Assembly (NCBI GenBank): GCA_947296835.1
Contig: CAMYQS010000018.1
Span: 1-12,569, forward strand
DNA length: 12,569 bases
Reading direction: 5' to 3'
Origin: an uncultured Atopostipes sp.
Lineage (GTDB): Bacteria; Bacillota; Bacilli; Lactobacillales; Carnobacteriaceae_A
Part shown: piece by piece, positions 1 through 7,192 of the stretch
Layout of the letters: every line of letters starts with the position of its first letter
Position numbering within the stretch: the stretch's first letter is position 1
Translations under genes and position numbers: made by a program
The notes under the pieces: generated by a model
What the model was told of the DNA's origin: nothing
What the model saw: the letters and a program-made list of their open reading frames with translations, nothing else
The model's database searches: none

Positions 1-75
1 CATGATGGGTTACTAGAAACAAATAAAATTTATAAAGAAATTTATGAGTCACAGCTTGTCAAGGAGGTGGAATAA
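1..75 (+). CDS. ABC exporter half-transporter, C-terminal end (partial)
   Basis: Only the last 24 codons are in the window, in frame 1, ending in TAA at 73-75. The visible peptide begins HDGLLETNKIYKEIYESQLV, which is the typical tail after the H-loop of an ABC exporter nucleotide-binding domain (the 'HDELLETNEIYREIYESQ' pattern common in type IV exporters). The stop codon abuts the ATG of the next ABC exporter gene, so the two are translationally coupled and probably form a heterodimer. The rest of the gene lies upstream of the window. Confidence 0.8.
   Translation, partial: HDGLLETNKIYKEIYESQLVKEVE
61..70 (+). promoter_or_regulatory. Strong ribosome binding site inside the preceding gene
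   Basis: AAGGAGGTGG is a near-perfect anti-16S match placed five bases before the ATG at 76. It lies inside the last codons of the upstream ABC gene, which supports the start at 76 and coupled synthesis of the two half-transporters. Confidence 0.8.
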
Positions 76-1824
76 ATGCAAGAGAAAAGAAAAGCAACAC
101 TGCAGCGTTTAGCCCATCTGATGATGAATCACAAATTATTACTGGTTCTTATTTTCGTTTTATCCATTGTCCAAGTTAGTCTAACTGTTTATCTACCAAT
201 CTTAATTGGTCGAGCAGTAGACGCTATTGTTGGCGCAGGTGCTGTTGAGTTTGATATTTTACAAGCTGTCCTGATACAAATGATTGTCGTTGTTATTGTT
301 AACACAATTGTGCAATGGATTTTACCGGTTATTTATCAAAAAATTGCTTATGAATTGACGCAAGAATTACGACAGCAAGCACTAGATAAAATTCATTCGA
401 TGCCGCTTAGCTATATTGACCAGCGTGGTACCGGTGATTTAGTCAGCCGCTTAACAACCGATACAGAACAATTGAACGATGGATTACTACTTGTTTTCCA
501 ACAATTCTTAATTGGTGTCTTAGCGATTTTATTCACTCTTGTGATGATGTTCCGAATCAACCCGGTTATGATGGCTGTGGTTGCGGTCCTAACGCCACTA
601 TCGTTGCTCGTTTCACAATATGTCGCGAAGAAGAGTTACGAAGAATTCACGATGAGTGTGCGTTTGCGTGGAGAACTTTCTGAAATTGTTGAAGAGAGTG
701 TGACGCAAAATGAAATCATTACGTTATTTAATATTCACGAAGAAAAGCAGGATCAATTTGTTGAATTGAATGAAAACTACAGTCGTTATTCTGAAAAAGC
801 AACCTTTATTTCATCGACGGTTAACCCAACGACACGCTTTATTAACGCATTAATTTATGCGGGTGTGACTTACATGGGGGCTGTTCTGATTATCAATAAC
901 GGTCTGACTGTTGGTGGTTTGACTGTATTCCTAAACTACGCACGTGAGTACACGAAGCCGTTTAACGATATCTCAAACGTGCTGGCTGAACTTCAAAGTG
1001 CGCTAGCTTCGGCGAATCGTCTGTTTGAAATTTTAGACAGACCGAGTGAAGAAGAAACAGGAACAAAAGAATACATTCATGGTGAAATAAAGGGCGAAGT
1101 GACTTTTGAAGATGTAGACTTCTCGTACACCCCTAATACGGAATTGATTCAAGACCTAAATGTAACAGTAGAACCCGGTATGAAAGTGGCGATAGTCGGA
1201 CCAACTGGAGCAGGTAAATCGACGATGATTAACTTGATTATGCGTTTCTATGAAACCGATCAAGGACACATTACCTTAGATGGTGAGCCGATTACGAACT
1301 ACACGCGCTCGTCATTACGCGAACAGCTTGGAATGGTACTACAAGATGTCTGGCTGAAATCAGGAACCGTACACGAAAACATTGCTTACGGTTTCCCAAA
1401 CGCGAGCCGCGAAGAAGTGATTCGTGCGGCGAAATCAGCCCATGCTCATAAGTTTATTGAAGCCTTGCCGAATGGGTACGACACGGATTTAAATGATGGT
1501 GGTTTAACCTTATCCAAAGGGGAGCAGCAGCTCTTATCCATTGCGCGAATCTTTATATCAATTCCGAATGTTCTTATTTTAGATGAAGCGACATCCTCAA
1601 TTGATACCCGAACTGAAATCTTGATTCAAGAAGCGTTCCATAAATTGATGGAAGGACGTACAAGTTTCATTATTGCCCACCGTCTATCAACGATCCAAGA
1701 TTCAGATTTAATCTTAGTCATGCAAGACGGACAAGTTGTTGAACAAGGAAATCACGAGCAGCTTATGCGTAAAGAAGGACTGTATCACCAGATGCAAAGC
1801 GCCCGTTCTGCAGAAGTGATCTAA
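76..1824 (+). CDS. ABC exporter half-transporter (TM domain fused to ATPase), multidrug type
   Basis: A 582-residue half-transporter, the normal size for a type IV ABC exporter. Six hydrophobic segments fill roughly residues 20-290 (about 21-44, 66-87, 138-159, 164-184, 256-274 and one near 281-295). The nucleotide-binding domain runs from about 340 to the end: Walker A GPTGAGKS with K381, Q-loop Q423, signature LSKGE at 479-483, Walker B LILDE with D503 and E504, and H-loop H535. The catalytic Glu is present, so this subunit is ATPase-competent; the signature deviates from LSGGQ but LSxGE/Q is common in this subfamily. The gene follows another ABC exporter gene with no gap, as in YheI/YheH and LmrC/LmrD pairs, so it most likely acts as half of a membrane heterodimer exporting lipids, drugs or peptides. 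The substrate cannot be told from sequence. Confidence 0.93.
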   Translation: MQEKRKATLQRLAHLMMNHKLLLVLIFVLSIVQVSLTVYLPILIGRAVDAIVGAGAVEFDILQAVLIQMIVVVIVNTIVQWILPVIYQKIAYELTQELRQQALDKIHSMPLSYIDQRGTGDLVSRLTTDTEQLNDGLLLVFQQFLIGVLAILFTLVMMFRINPVMMAVVAVLTPLSLLVSQYVAKKSYEEFTMSVRLRGELSEIVEESVTQNEIITLFNIHEEKQDQFVELNENYSRYSEKATFISSTVNPTTRFINALIYAGVTYMGAVLIINNGLTVGGLTVFLNYAREYTKPFNDISNVLAELQSALASANRLFEILDRPSEEETGTKEYIHGEIKGEVTFEDVDFSYTPNTELIQDLNVTVEPGMKVAIVGPTGAGKSTMINLIMRFYETDQGHITLDGEPITNYTRSSLREQLGMVLQDVWLKSGTVHENIAYGFPNASREEVIRAAKSAHAHKFIEALPNGYDTDLNDGGLTLSKGEQQLLSIARIFISIPNVLILDEATSSIDTRTEILIQEAFHKLMEGRTSFIIAHRLSTIQDSDLILVMQDGQVVEQGNHEQLMRKEGLYHQMQSARSAEVI

Positions 1825-1836
1825 CGATACCATTAG

Positions 1837-1872
1837 AAGAGTCTATAGCGAAATTCGCTGTAGGCTCTTTTT
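1837..1872 (+). terminator. Rho-independent terminator of the ABC exporter pair
   Basis: The arms 1837-1852 and 1854-1869 pair along almost their whole length with two G-T wobbles; the innermost bases form the loop. A run of T residues follows at 1868-1872. It starts 13 bases after the stop codon and separates the exporter from the sigma factor operon. Confidence 0.85.
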
Positions 1873-1958
1873 AATGTGTATGAAACGAAACTGTGAGTAC
1901 TTCTGTTCTAAGTCATCCACTTAATAAATACTCATTTCAGAAAAAAAGTTTTGCATAT

Positions 1959-1990
1959 TTGACAGAAATGGGTAATGATTCTTGTATATA
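1959..1990 (+). promoter_or_regulatory. Possible promoter of the sigma/anti-sigma operon
   Basis: A perfect TTGACA lies at 1959-1964. The downstream region is TA-rich (TTGTATATATA, 1982-1992), but no hexamer close to TATAAT falls at exactly 17 bases: TTGTAT is at 17 and TATATA at 20. The -35 is convincing and the -10 is not. An autoregulated ECF promoter is an alternative that I could not identify. Confidence 0.4.
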
Positions 1991-2018
1991 TAGGTGAAGC
2001 AAGAAATGGAGGGAGAAA

Positions 2019-2591
2019 ATGTTTGATGAAGATAGATGGATGATTCGACAAATTGAGAACAGAAATGAAGATGGACTTAAGCAGCTGATTGGTCAATATG
2101 GAGGCTTGTTGAAATCGATTATCCAAAAGACTTTAGCATATCTACCTGAATACCACGAAGAGTGTCTGAACGATGTCTTACTAGCCATTTGGAATAATAT
2201 AGATAAATATGATGAAACAAAATCAAGTTTCAAAAATTGGATATGTGTTATCGCAAAATATCGAGCGATTAATTATTTAAAGAAACACCAAGTAGAAATA
2301 CATAATATTTCGTGGGATGAAGATAAACACGAAAAGTCTTATGCTCATACAGATAACGTTTTTGAAAAAGAATTGTGGGAAATCGAATTGAATCGATTAC
2401 TACAACCACTGACGGATCAAGATAAAAAGTTATTCAAAGAATATTTTACTTCTATAGAGGATACTGAAACAATCGCAGAAAGAAACAAGTTAACGCCAGG
2501 TGCGTTATATAGTCGTATTTCACGCGGTAAAAAGAAAATCAGAGACTTTTTTGATAGAGAAGGAGGAGAAGCACATGACAAAAGAAGATAA
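2019..2591 (+). CDS. ECF-type RNA polymerase sigma factor
   Basis: A 190-residue protein of the short sigma-70 class, having only regions 2 and 4. Region 2 covers about residues 20-90 and carries the recognisable stretch FKNW (71-74) followed by the aromatic/basic promoter-melting helix ending in INYLKKH. Region 4 covers about residues 127-180, with a helix-turn-helix (ETIAERNKLTPGALYSRISR) followed by basic GKKKIRDFF. There is no region 1 or 3, the normal ECF layout. The start is set by GGAGGGAG at 2008-2015. The gene overlaps the next one, a membrane anti-sigma factor, by 17 bases, so sigma activity is probably held at the membrane until a cell-surface signal arrives. The regulon cannot be deduced from this window. 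Confidence 0.9.
   Translation: MFDEDRWMIRQIENRNEDGLKQLIGQYGGLLKSIIQKTLAYLPEYHEECLNDVLLAIWNNIDKYDETKSSFKNWICVIAKYRAINYLKKHQVEIHNISWDEDKHEKSYAHTDNVFEKELWEIELNRLLQPLTDQDKKLFKEYFTSIEDTETIAERNKLTPGALYSRISRGKKKIRDFFDREGGEAHDKRR
2561..2566 (+). promoter_or_regulatory. Ribosome binding site that fixes the anti-sigma start
   Basis: AGGAGG lies eight bases before the ATG at 2575, inside the sigma gene. A longer reading frame is open from 2500, but it has no such site and would read over 90 bases of sigma coding sequence in another frame. The start at 2575 is therefore preferred. Confidence 0.85.
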
Positions 2592-3693
2592 TATTTTCAG
2601 GATGCTGAATGATATGGAAATCGACCACACTGAATATGAAGAAACTGAATTGTCAGATGAAGAGAAAGATAAAGTATTTGAAACCTTCAAATCTGAGAAG
2701 ACTCTATCGAAACCAAAAAGACAAAATAAAACATGGATTGCGGTAGCGGCAGCAGTGTTACTCTTAATCGCAGGTAGTCAAACAAGCGTCGGACAGCAAG
2801 TACAAGCAACAGCGGTCTCGATTATTGAGAATATTCGCTATAGTCTAAATAGTGCTTTAGGAAATACGAACACTGAGACACCAGGCGCGCTTTCGTTTAA
2901 TCAGACAGCGTATATTGGGAATGCGGAAGTTAGTATTCAAGACTTAGTCGCATTTGATCATCGAATCGTTTTTAATTTACTTGTAGATATGGATGCCCCA
3001 GTTCAAGATGAACATTTCAAGGGATTTGAGGAATTGGAGATTCAAATAAATGGTAAAACATTAAATACAGACTTGGTAACGTCATGGGGAATTGCTTACG
3101 ATAAAGAAGAAAATATTAATAGCGTTGTGTACACGGTTCCATTAGATGAAGAGTTATCGGAAGAAGATATGGTCAGTGTAGCTATTCACTTTGAAAACAT
3201 TCGCTATTATCGACCAGGTGAGACAAGTGAGGAACAGCTACTCATCGAAGGTGCTGCCACATTCTCTGCCGAGACCACACGAGAAGAGTTGAATAAATAT
3301 ACGGATATTTATAACATTCAAACAACGATTGCACAAGACGATTATGAGTATACCATCGAGAAGATGTATATAAATCCGGTACTGAATTTCATCGAAATTT
3401 TTTCAGATGATGAGGACGTTATGAGTGTTGATTTTCAAATGATGGAAATTAGAGGAACGGACGAAAAAGGTCGTAATGTCTTGTTTGAAGCAACGAATAG
3501 GATGGAATCTGACGATTATAGAAAATATTCATTCTCATTAACAGATGAGATGTCTGAAATAACAACTCAAGAACTGGTCGATGCAGAATATTTAGACTTA
3601 CAATTCTACCTTTTCGATTGGCCGGAAAAACAGGGAGGAACAGCAGAATTTGAACCATTTGGTCAGCCATTTAAAGTAGAATTAAATAACTAA
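2575..3693 (+). CDS. Membrane-anchored anti-sigma factor, DUF4179-like
   Basis: A 372-residue single-pass membrane protein. About 52 cytosolic residues rich in acidic and basic side chains (the part expected to bind sigma) are followed by one hydrophobic segment at about 53-67 (TWIAVAAAVLLLIAG). About 300 extracytoplasmic residues follow, predicted beta-rich, with the stretch SVGQQVQATA right after the membrane segment. This layout and its place behind an ECF sigma gene match the DUF4179 family of Firmicutes anti-sigma factors, possibly with a DUF5643-like C-terminal half; the family call is from memory of its pattern. No HxxxCxxC zinc anti-sigma motif is present. Translation is coupled to the sigma gene by a 17-base overlap. 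The large outer domain is the likely sensor; its ligand is unknown. Confidence 0.8.
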   Translation: MTKEDNIFRMLNDMEIDHTEYEETELSDEEKDKVFETFKSEKTLSKPKRQNKTWIAVAAAVLLLIAGSQTSVGQQVQATAVSIIENIRYSLNSALGNTNTETPGALSFNQTAYIGNAEVSIQDLVAFDHRIVFNLLVDMDAPVQDEHFKGFEELEIQINGKTLNTDLVTSWGIAYDKEENINSVVYTVPLDEELSEEDMVSVAIHFENIRYYRPGETSEEQLLIEGAATFSAETTREELNKYTDIYNIQTTIAQDDYEYTIEKMYINPVLNFIEIFSDDEDVMSVDFQMMEIRGTDEKGRNVLFEATNRMESDDYRKYSFSLTDEMSEITTQELVDAEYLDLQFYLFDWPEKQGGTAEFEPFGQPFKVELNN

Positions 3694-3700
3694 TTTTTAC

Positions 3701-3742
3701 AACTCCTCTTAGAGCTCTATCACACTAAGGGGAGTTTTATTT
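3701..3742 (+). terminator. Terminator of the sigma/anti-sigma operon
   Basis: AACTCCTCTTAG (3701-3712) pairs with CTAAGGGGAGTT (3725-3736) with one G-T wobble across a 12-base loop, followed by a T-rich tail. It lies eight bases after the stop codon. Confidence 0.88.
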
Positions 3743-3773
3743 TACTGAAAGTTCCACAAAATGCAGTTCTCAT

Positions 3774-3779
3774 TATAAT
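3774..3779 (+). promoter_or_regulatory. Possible -10 element for the AraC-type regulator gene
   Basis: A perfect TATAAT. The sequence 17 bases upstream (GTTCCA, 3751-3756) is a poor -35, which would fit a promoter that needs an activator. It would give a leader of roughly 80 bases. Confidence 0.4.
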
Positions 3780-3865
3780 TCTGATTTTTTTATGGTATTC
3801 TTAGAAAAGAAAGAACCTATTGTAATAAGGAAGATGATATATATTTGATGAAATGGGGAAGAAAG

Positions 3866-4606
3866 ATGTCAAATATTTCAGAAGAAATTATGAAGTTAGA
3901 AACGAATCCACAAAAATCAAAAATCATAGCGGAAAGTCATGCTTTTAGAAAAAAGATGCTTTTTGCGATTCGTGATGCCGATATGGAAACAACAAAAAAA
4001 GTATTTGAAAAAGCCAATATATATCTAGATAAAGAGGATCCAATCGATATTTTAAGCCGTGTTGAAGGAAATAAATTGCGTTCGCAGAAAAACTTTATGC
4101 TTTCGCACAACTCAATGTATGCATTAATGGCGGAATTTGGTGGGTTAGACCCTGTTTTATCCCATTATATGTCAGAAAAGTATGCAATTTTAATTGAGAC
4201 AGTAGATTCCGTTAAAGAATTAGACACGCTTCATTTGCAGATGATCGAGAATTATAGTTCCCCTAAAAACCGCTATGACTTAGTAGAAGAAATGCCCTTA
4301 TCAGAAAAAGTGAAACTTTATATTGCGAATAACTTTATGAATGAATTGAGTATGCAGGCGATAGCGGATGAATTTTATGTAACTAAAGAGCACCTGATGC
4401 GTACGTTTAAAAAAGAAACAGGATCGACCGTAAACGAATTAATTAAGAAGAGTCGACTGGATGAAGCAGAAGACTTGTTAAAGCATTCCCGTTTAACGGT
4501 GACGGATATCGCTATTATGACAGGATTTAATAGTGTGCAATATTTCAGTACTGTTTTTAGAGAGATTTATAACATGACACCAACAGATTATCAGAAGCAA
4601 TGTTAG
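3866..4606 (+). CDS. AraC-family transcriptional regulator
   Basis: A 246-residue protein from the chosen ATG. The C-terminal 100 residues (about 145-246) form the double helix-turn-helix of the AraC/XylS family: the first motif is around MQAIADEFYVTKEHLMRTFK, the second around VTDIAIMTGFNSVQYFSTVF, ending in the family hallmark NMTPTDYQK. The N-terminal part is helical and lacks a cupin-like sugar-binding pattern. Its RSQKN stretch and following helices resemble the N-terminal region of other Firmicutes AraC regulators that lack a cupin, so the ligand is unclear. In-frame TTG (3845) and ATG (3848) starts exist, but GGGGAA at 3855-3860 best serves the ATG at 3866. The gene has its own terminator and sits directly before a same-strand sugar operon, so it is the likely activator of that operon. 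Confidence 0.88.
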   Translation: MSNISEEIMKLETNPQKSKIIAESHAFRKKMLFAIRDADMETTKKVFEKANIYLDKEDPIDILSRVEGNKLRSQKNFMLSHNSMYALMAEFGGLDPVLSHYMSEKYAILIETVDSVKELDTLHLQMIENYSSPKNRYDLVEEMPLSEKVKLYIANNFMNELSMQAIADEFYVTKEHLMRTFKKETGSTVNELIKKSRLDEAEDLLKHSRLTVTDIAIMTGFNSVQYFSTVFREIYNMTPTDYQKQC

Positions 4607-4624
4607 TGTTTCATAAGCCATTTC

Positions 4625-4658
4625 AAAAGAGTAATGTGTAAAAGCATTGCTCTTTTTT
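4625..4658 (+). terminator. Terminator of the AraC-type regulator gene
   Basis: AAAGAGTAATG pairs with CATTGCTCTTT (one G-T wobble) around a short A-rich loop, followed by a run of T residues. It makes read-through from the regulator into the downstream operon unlikely. Confidence 0.85.
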
Positions 4659-4679
4659 TCTATTTTAAAAATGAATACA

Positions 4680-4720
4680 TCATTATTTTATAACAAAGAG
4701 GTCATTTTTTTGAAAATGAT
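4680..4720 (+). repeat. 22-bp-spaced direct repeat, candidate activator binding site
   Basis: TCATT occurs at 4680-4684 and again at 4702-4706, exactly 22 bases apart, and 11 of 15 positions agree across each unit. The second copy is also the left arm of an inverted repeat, TCATTTT (4702-4708) with AAAATGA (4713-4719). Two-turn direct repeats just upstream of the promoter are the usual binding layout of AraC-family activators. Assignment to the neighbouring regulator is an inference. Confidence 0.4.
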
Positions 4721-4730
4721 AACGTTTACA
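4717..4730 (+). promoter_or_regulatory. cre-like CcpA operator 1
   Basis: TGATAACGTTTACA differs from the consensus TGWAARCGYTWNCW at one position and keeps the central CG. It is about 70% palindromic. It occupies the -35 region of the catabolic operon promoter, a position that fits repression. A local LacI-family operator would look similar, but no such regulator is in the window. Confidence 0.65.
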
Positions 4731-4733
4731 GTT

Positions 4734-4742
4734 TGGTATATT
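4734..4742 (+). promoter_or_regulatory. Extended -10 promoter of the deacetylase/hydrolase/symporter operon
   Basis: TGGTATATT contains the TGn extension followed by TATATT. No good -35 hexamer lies 16-18 bases upstream; that space holds cre-like box 1. Transcription would start near 4749, leaving a short leader of about 35 bases. Confidence 0.6.
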
Positions 4743-4747
4743 GTTGT

Positions 4748-4761
4748 TGAAAGCATTTCCA
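4748..4761 (+). promoter_or_regulatory. cre-like CcpA operator 2
   Basis: TGAAAGCATTTCCA matches TGWAARCGYTWNCW at all but one position (A for the central G). It begins 31 bases after box 1, close to three helical turns, and covers the predicted transcription start. Together the two boxes bracket the -10 element. Confidence 0.6.
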
Positions 4762-4783
4762 AGATGAAAATAGGAGTGATGGA

Positions 4784-5677
4784 ATGAGCTTAAATCCAAT
4801 TTTAAAAGAATTAGGCTACTCAAAAGATGATAAGACAATAATTATTCACGCAGATGATGTTGGTTTAAACCATTCATCAATTGAAGCTTACGCAGAACTA
4901 ATGGACTTAGGAACAATTTCAAGTGGTTCGGTCATGACACACACTTCATGGCTTCCAGAAGTTGTAAAGCAAGCAAAAGAAAATAAGCACTGGGATTTAG
5001 GTGTGCACGCTGCATTTAATGGTGAATATAAAACATATAAATGGCGTCCACTTTCAACGACGGATAAAGCTTCCGGTTTTATTGGTGAAGATGGATTCAT
5101 GATTGAAGATAAACAATTAGTTCAAGAAACCGCAGATCCTGCTTACCTTGAAAAAGAATTAGATGCACAAATCCAACTTGCGTTAGACTTAGGCTTAGAC
5201 GTATCCCACGTGGATACCCATACCGGAACGTTGTGGAATAAAAAATTCATGGAATCCTATGTAAGCGTTTTTGATAAGTTCAATATTATGCCGGTTTTAT
5301 TCAATCCAAAAGAAGACGCAGAAATCATTCGCTCGATGGTGCCAGAACTAAACTTTGAAAGATTAGCAGAACTAGATGAAATGAATTTCCCATTAGTAGA
5401 TAGTATTTCAGGTTTACCAGTAGAGCATACGTATGATATTGATGAACGCTTTGAATTAGCCAAACAAATTCTGAAGTCCGTTAAACCAGGTAAACTTGTT
5501 CATTTCGCATTTCACCCGATTAAAGATACGCCTGAAACAAGAGCACTTGATCGTTATACAGATGGGCGTATAGGAGATTTTGAAGTATTTCGCAAAAAGG
5601 AAATGAAAGCCTTTTTAGAAAACGAAGGCATTCAATTAGTTAATTACACGCAAATTAGAAAAGTTTTGAATAAGTAA
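4784..5677 (+). CDS. YdjC/ChbG-family carbohydrate deacetylase
   Basis: A 297-residue protein without a signal peptide, so cytosolic. It shows the three signatures of the YdjC/ChbG metal-dependent deacetylases in order: HADDVG at 22-27 (D24 and D25), GVHAAF with H75, and HVDTH with H142 and H146. A late VHFAFHP motif with H240 and H244 corresponds to the family's final His-Pro. Family members such as ChbG remove an N-acetyl group from short sugar chains using a divalent metal held by Asp and His. The version here is the larger (about 300-residue) form, with an inserted YKWRPLS segment after the second motif. It is the first gene of a three-gene operon under probable CcpA control and starts seven bases after AGGAG. 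The natural substrate is unknown; no chitinase or chitobiase neighbour is present. Confidence 0.85.
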   Translation: MSLNPILKELGYSKDDKTIIIHADDVGLNHSSIEAYAELMDLGTISSGSVMTHTSWLPEVVKQAKENKHWDLGVHAAFNGEYKTYKWRPLSTTDKASGFIGEDGFMIEDKQLVQETADPAYLEKELDAQIQLALDLGLDVSHVDTHTGTLWNKKFMESYVSVFDKFNIMPVLFNPKEDAEIIRSMVPELNFERLAELDEMNFPLVDSISGLPVEHTYDIDERFELAKQILKSVKPGKLVHFAFHPIKDTPETRALDRYTDGRIGDFEVFRKKEMKAFLENEGIQLVNYTQIRKVLNK

Positions 5678-5694
5678 ATCGAAAGGAGATCAAC

Positions 5695-7176
5695 ATGCTA
5701 AAAGATTTAGAAACTGTTGTAAGAAACGCAATCGAAGCGGAAGTTGTCGTTGAAGGACCAATCGCTGTTACTGAAACAAGTCATCCATTCTCAGCAATGG
5801 ATTATGCGCGCGAGCCACTGGACATTGCAGCTTACGGTTACGTTGAAGAAGAATATTTTGTATCAGGAACCGCGAATGTTTATGAAGAAATCGATGATGA
5901 AATGAAGATCAAACACGTAGACCAAGCTTACAAGAATCGTATTTTTGTTCGTAAGCCTAGTGATGCAAGAAAATTTAGTGGACGAGTATTTATCGATATT
6001 TACAACGCATCAAATGGTTATGATATCGAGGATATCTGGCGCCGTAGTTATGACTATTACATGAACAATGGTGATATTTATATTGGGGTTACTGCAAAAC
6101 CAATTAACGTTTTATCATTAAAAAACTTTGATTTTGAGCGCTACCACACACTAAATTGGTCTGCAGCAGAACCAGCACCACAACCGTCAGCAGTTAACGC
6201 AAACATGTCCATCCCAGGAACAGAAGAAGGTCTAGTATGGGATATCTTAAGCCAGTTAGGAACACTTGTTAGAAAAAACAACGCACCATTTTTAGCCGAT
6301 TATCCTGTTGACTATTTATACTTAACCGGACAATCACAATCCGGTATGTATTTAAATACGTACACTTATTACTTTGATCAATATTTAGTAGATAGTGAAG
6401 CTAAGCCACTATTTGATGGGTACTTAAATGCCGTTGGAGCAGGTGTTATGCGTGCACTTAACCAAATAGAAGGCGAAAACAAACCGTTTGCGACTCGTCT
6501 ACAAAAACATCGACCATTAAATGTCCCGATGATTTTCTTATCGGCACATGGTGATATCGAACTATTTGGTGCATTTAAAACGAGTACTGAAGCATTAGTC
6601 GAAGAAAAACCAGAAGACAACACACGTCATTATGAAGTTGCTTCAGCCCCACATACTGATCCAGCTTCACCGTTGATTCCAAATAACAGTGAAATCGTTA
6701 AAACGAACCACCCACCTAAAATTTTAGATGGTGAATATAACTATACTGTTAATGATATTCAATTAGCTTACTATATAAATAGTGCGATAGAAATGTTACA
6801 TCAATGGGCCGCGAATGGTATTTTACCACCAGCAAGCTCATTAATCGAACGAGACGAAGAAGGTAACGCAGTTTTAGATGAACATGGGAATGGTGTTGGC
6901 GGTGTTCGCTCTCCATATATCGATGTTCCACTAGCGACTTACTATGCAAATGCTCGTGCGACGGCAGACCAAGTCAACCAGACAGTCGGTAACGTAAACG
7001 GAAGTATGGAATATTTTTCAAAAGATAAATTATCGGAATTATATCAGTCGGAAGAACATTATTTAGAAACATTTTACAAAGCTGTTGATCAGCAAGTTGA
7101 GGATAAATTATTACAACCAATCGATGCAGAGAGCATGAAAGAATGGGCGAAAGAAACGATTCAAAAAATATATTAG
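5695..7176 (+). CDS. Cytosolic alpha/beta-hydrolase-domain protein, esterase-like (PF20091-like)
   Basis: A 493-residue protein with no signal peptide. The opening segment (about 19-62: GPIAVTETSHPFSAMDYARE onward) and the overall order match the large alpha/beta-hydrolase-domain family that I recall as PF20091. The nucleophile elbow is GQSQSG at 212-217, with S214 the likely nucleophile. An acid candidate, D287, sits in SAHGDIE after a hydrophobic strand, and the likely catalytic histidine is H320 in EVASAPHTD. All three triad residues are therefore present in the right order. Members are poorly characterised; an ester or lactone hydrolase is the safest reading. The gene lies 17 bases behind the deacetylase with AAAGGAG at 5682-5688 and 16 bases before the symporter, so it belongs to the same catabolic operon and probably removes an acyl group from an imported compound. 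Confidence 0.72.
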   Translation: MLKDLETVVRNAIEAEVVVEGPIAVTETSHPFSAMDYAREPLDIAAYGYVEEEYFVSGTANVYEEIDDEMKIKHVDQAYKNRIFVRKPSDARKFSGRVFIDIYNASNGYDIEDIWRRSYDYYMNNGDIYIGVTAKPINVLSLKNFDFERYHTLNWSAAEPAPQPSAVNANMSIPGTEEGLVWDILSQLGTLVRKNNAPFLADYPVDYLYLTGQSQSGMYLNTYTYYFDQYLVDSEAKPLFDGYLNAVGAGVMRALNQIEGENKPFATRLQKHRPLNVPMIFLSAHGDIELFGAFKTSTEALVEEKPEDNTRHYEVASAPHTDPASPLIPNNSEIVKTNHPPKILDGEYNYTVNDIQLAYYINSAIEMLHQWAANGILPPASSLIERDEEGNAVLDEHGNGVGGVRSPYIDVPLATYYANARATADQVNQTVGNVNGSMEYFSKDKLSELYQSEEHYLETFYKAVDQQVEDKLLQPIDAESMKEWAKETIQKIY

Positions 7177-7192
7177 TAAGGGGTAAATTATT

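Noticed and set aside
1513..1527. Degenerate ABC signature LSKGE in the exporter subunit as a sign of inactivity
   Set aside because: LSxGE/Q forms are common in this exporter subfamily, and Walker A, Walker B Glu and the H-loop are all intact.
1881..1914. Tandem GAAAC (TGAAACGAAAC) as an autoregulated ECF promoter for the sigma operon
   Set aside because: GAAAC resembles an ECF -35, but no CGT-type -10 lies 16-17 bases downstream; the nearest AGTC is at 19 bases.
1932..2126. Minus-strand open frame across the sigma promoter and gene start
   Set aside because: It lacks a ribosome binding site and recognisable domain, and overlaps a well-supported sigma gene.
2500..2574. Longer start for the anti-sigma gene at ATG 2500
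   Set aside because: This stretch is sigma coding sequence in another frame and has no ribosome binding site; the ATG at 2575 has AGGAGG at ideal spacing.
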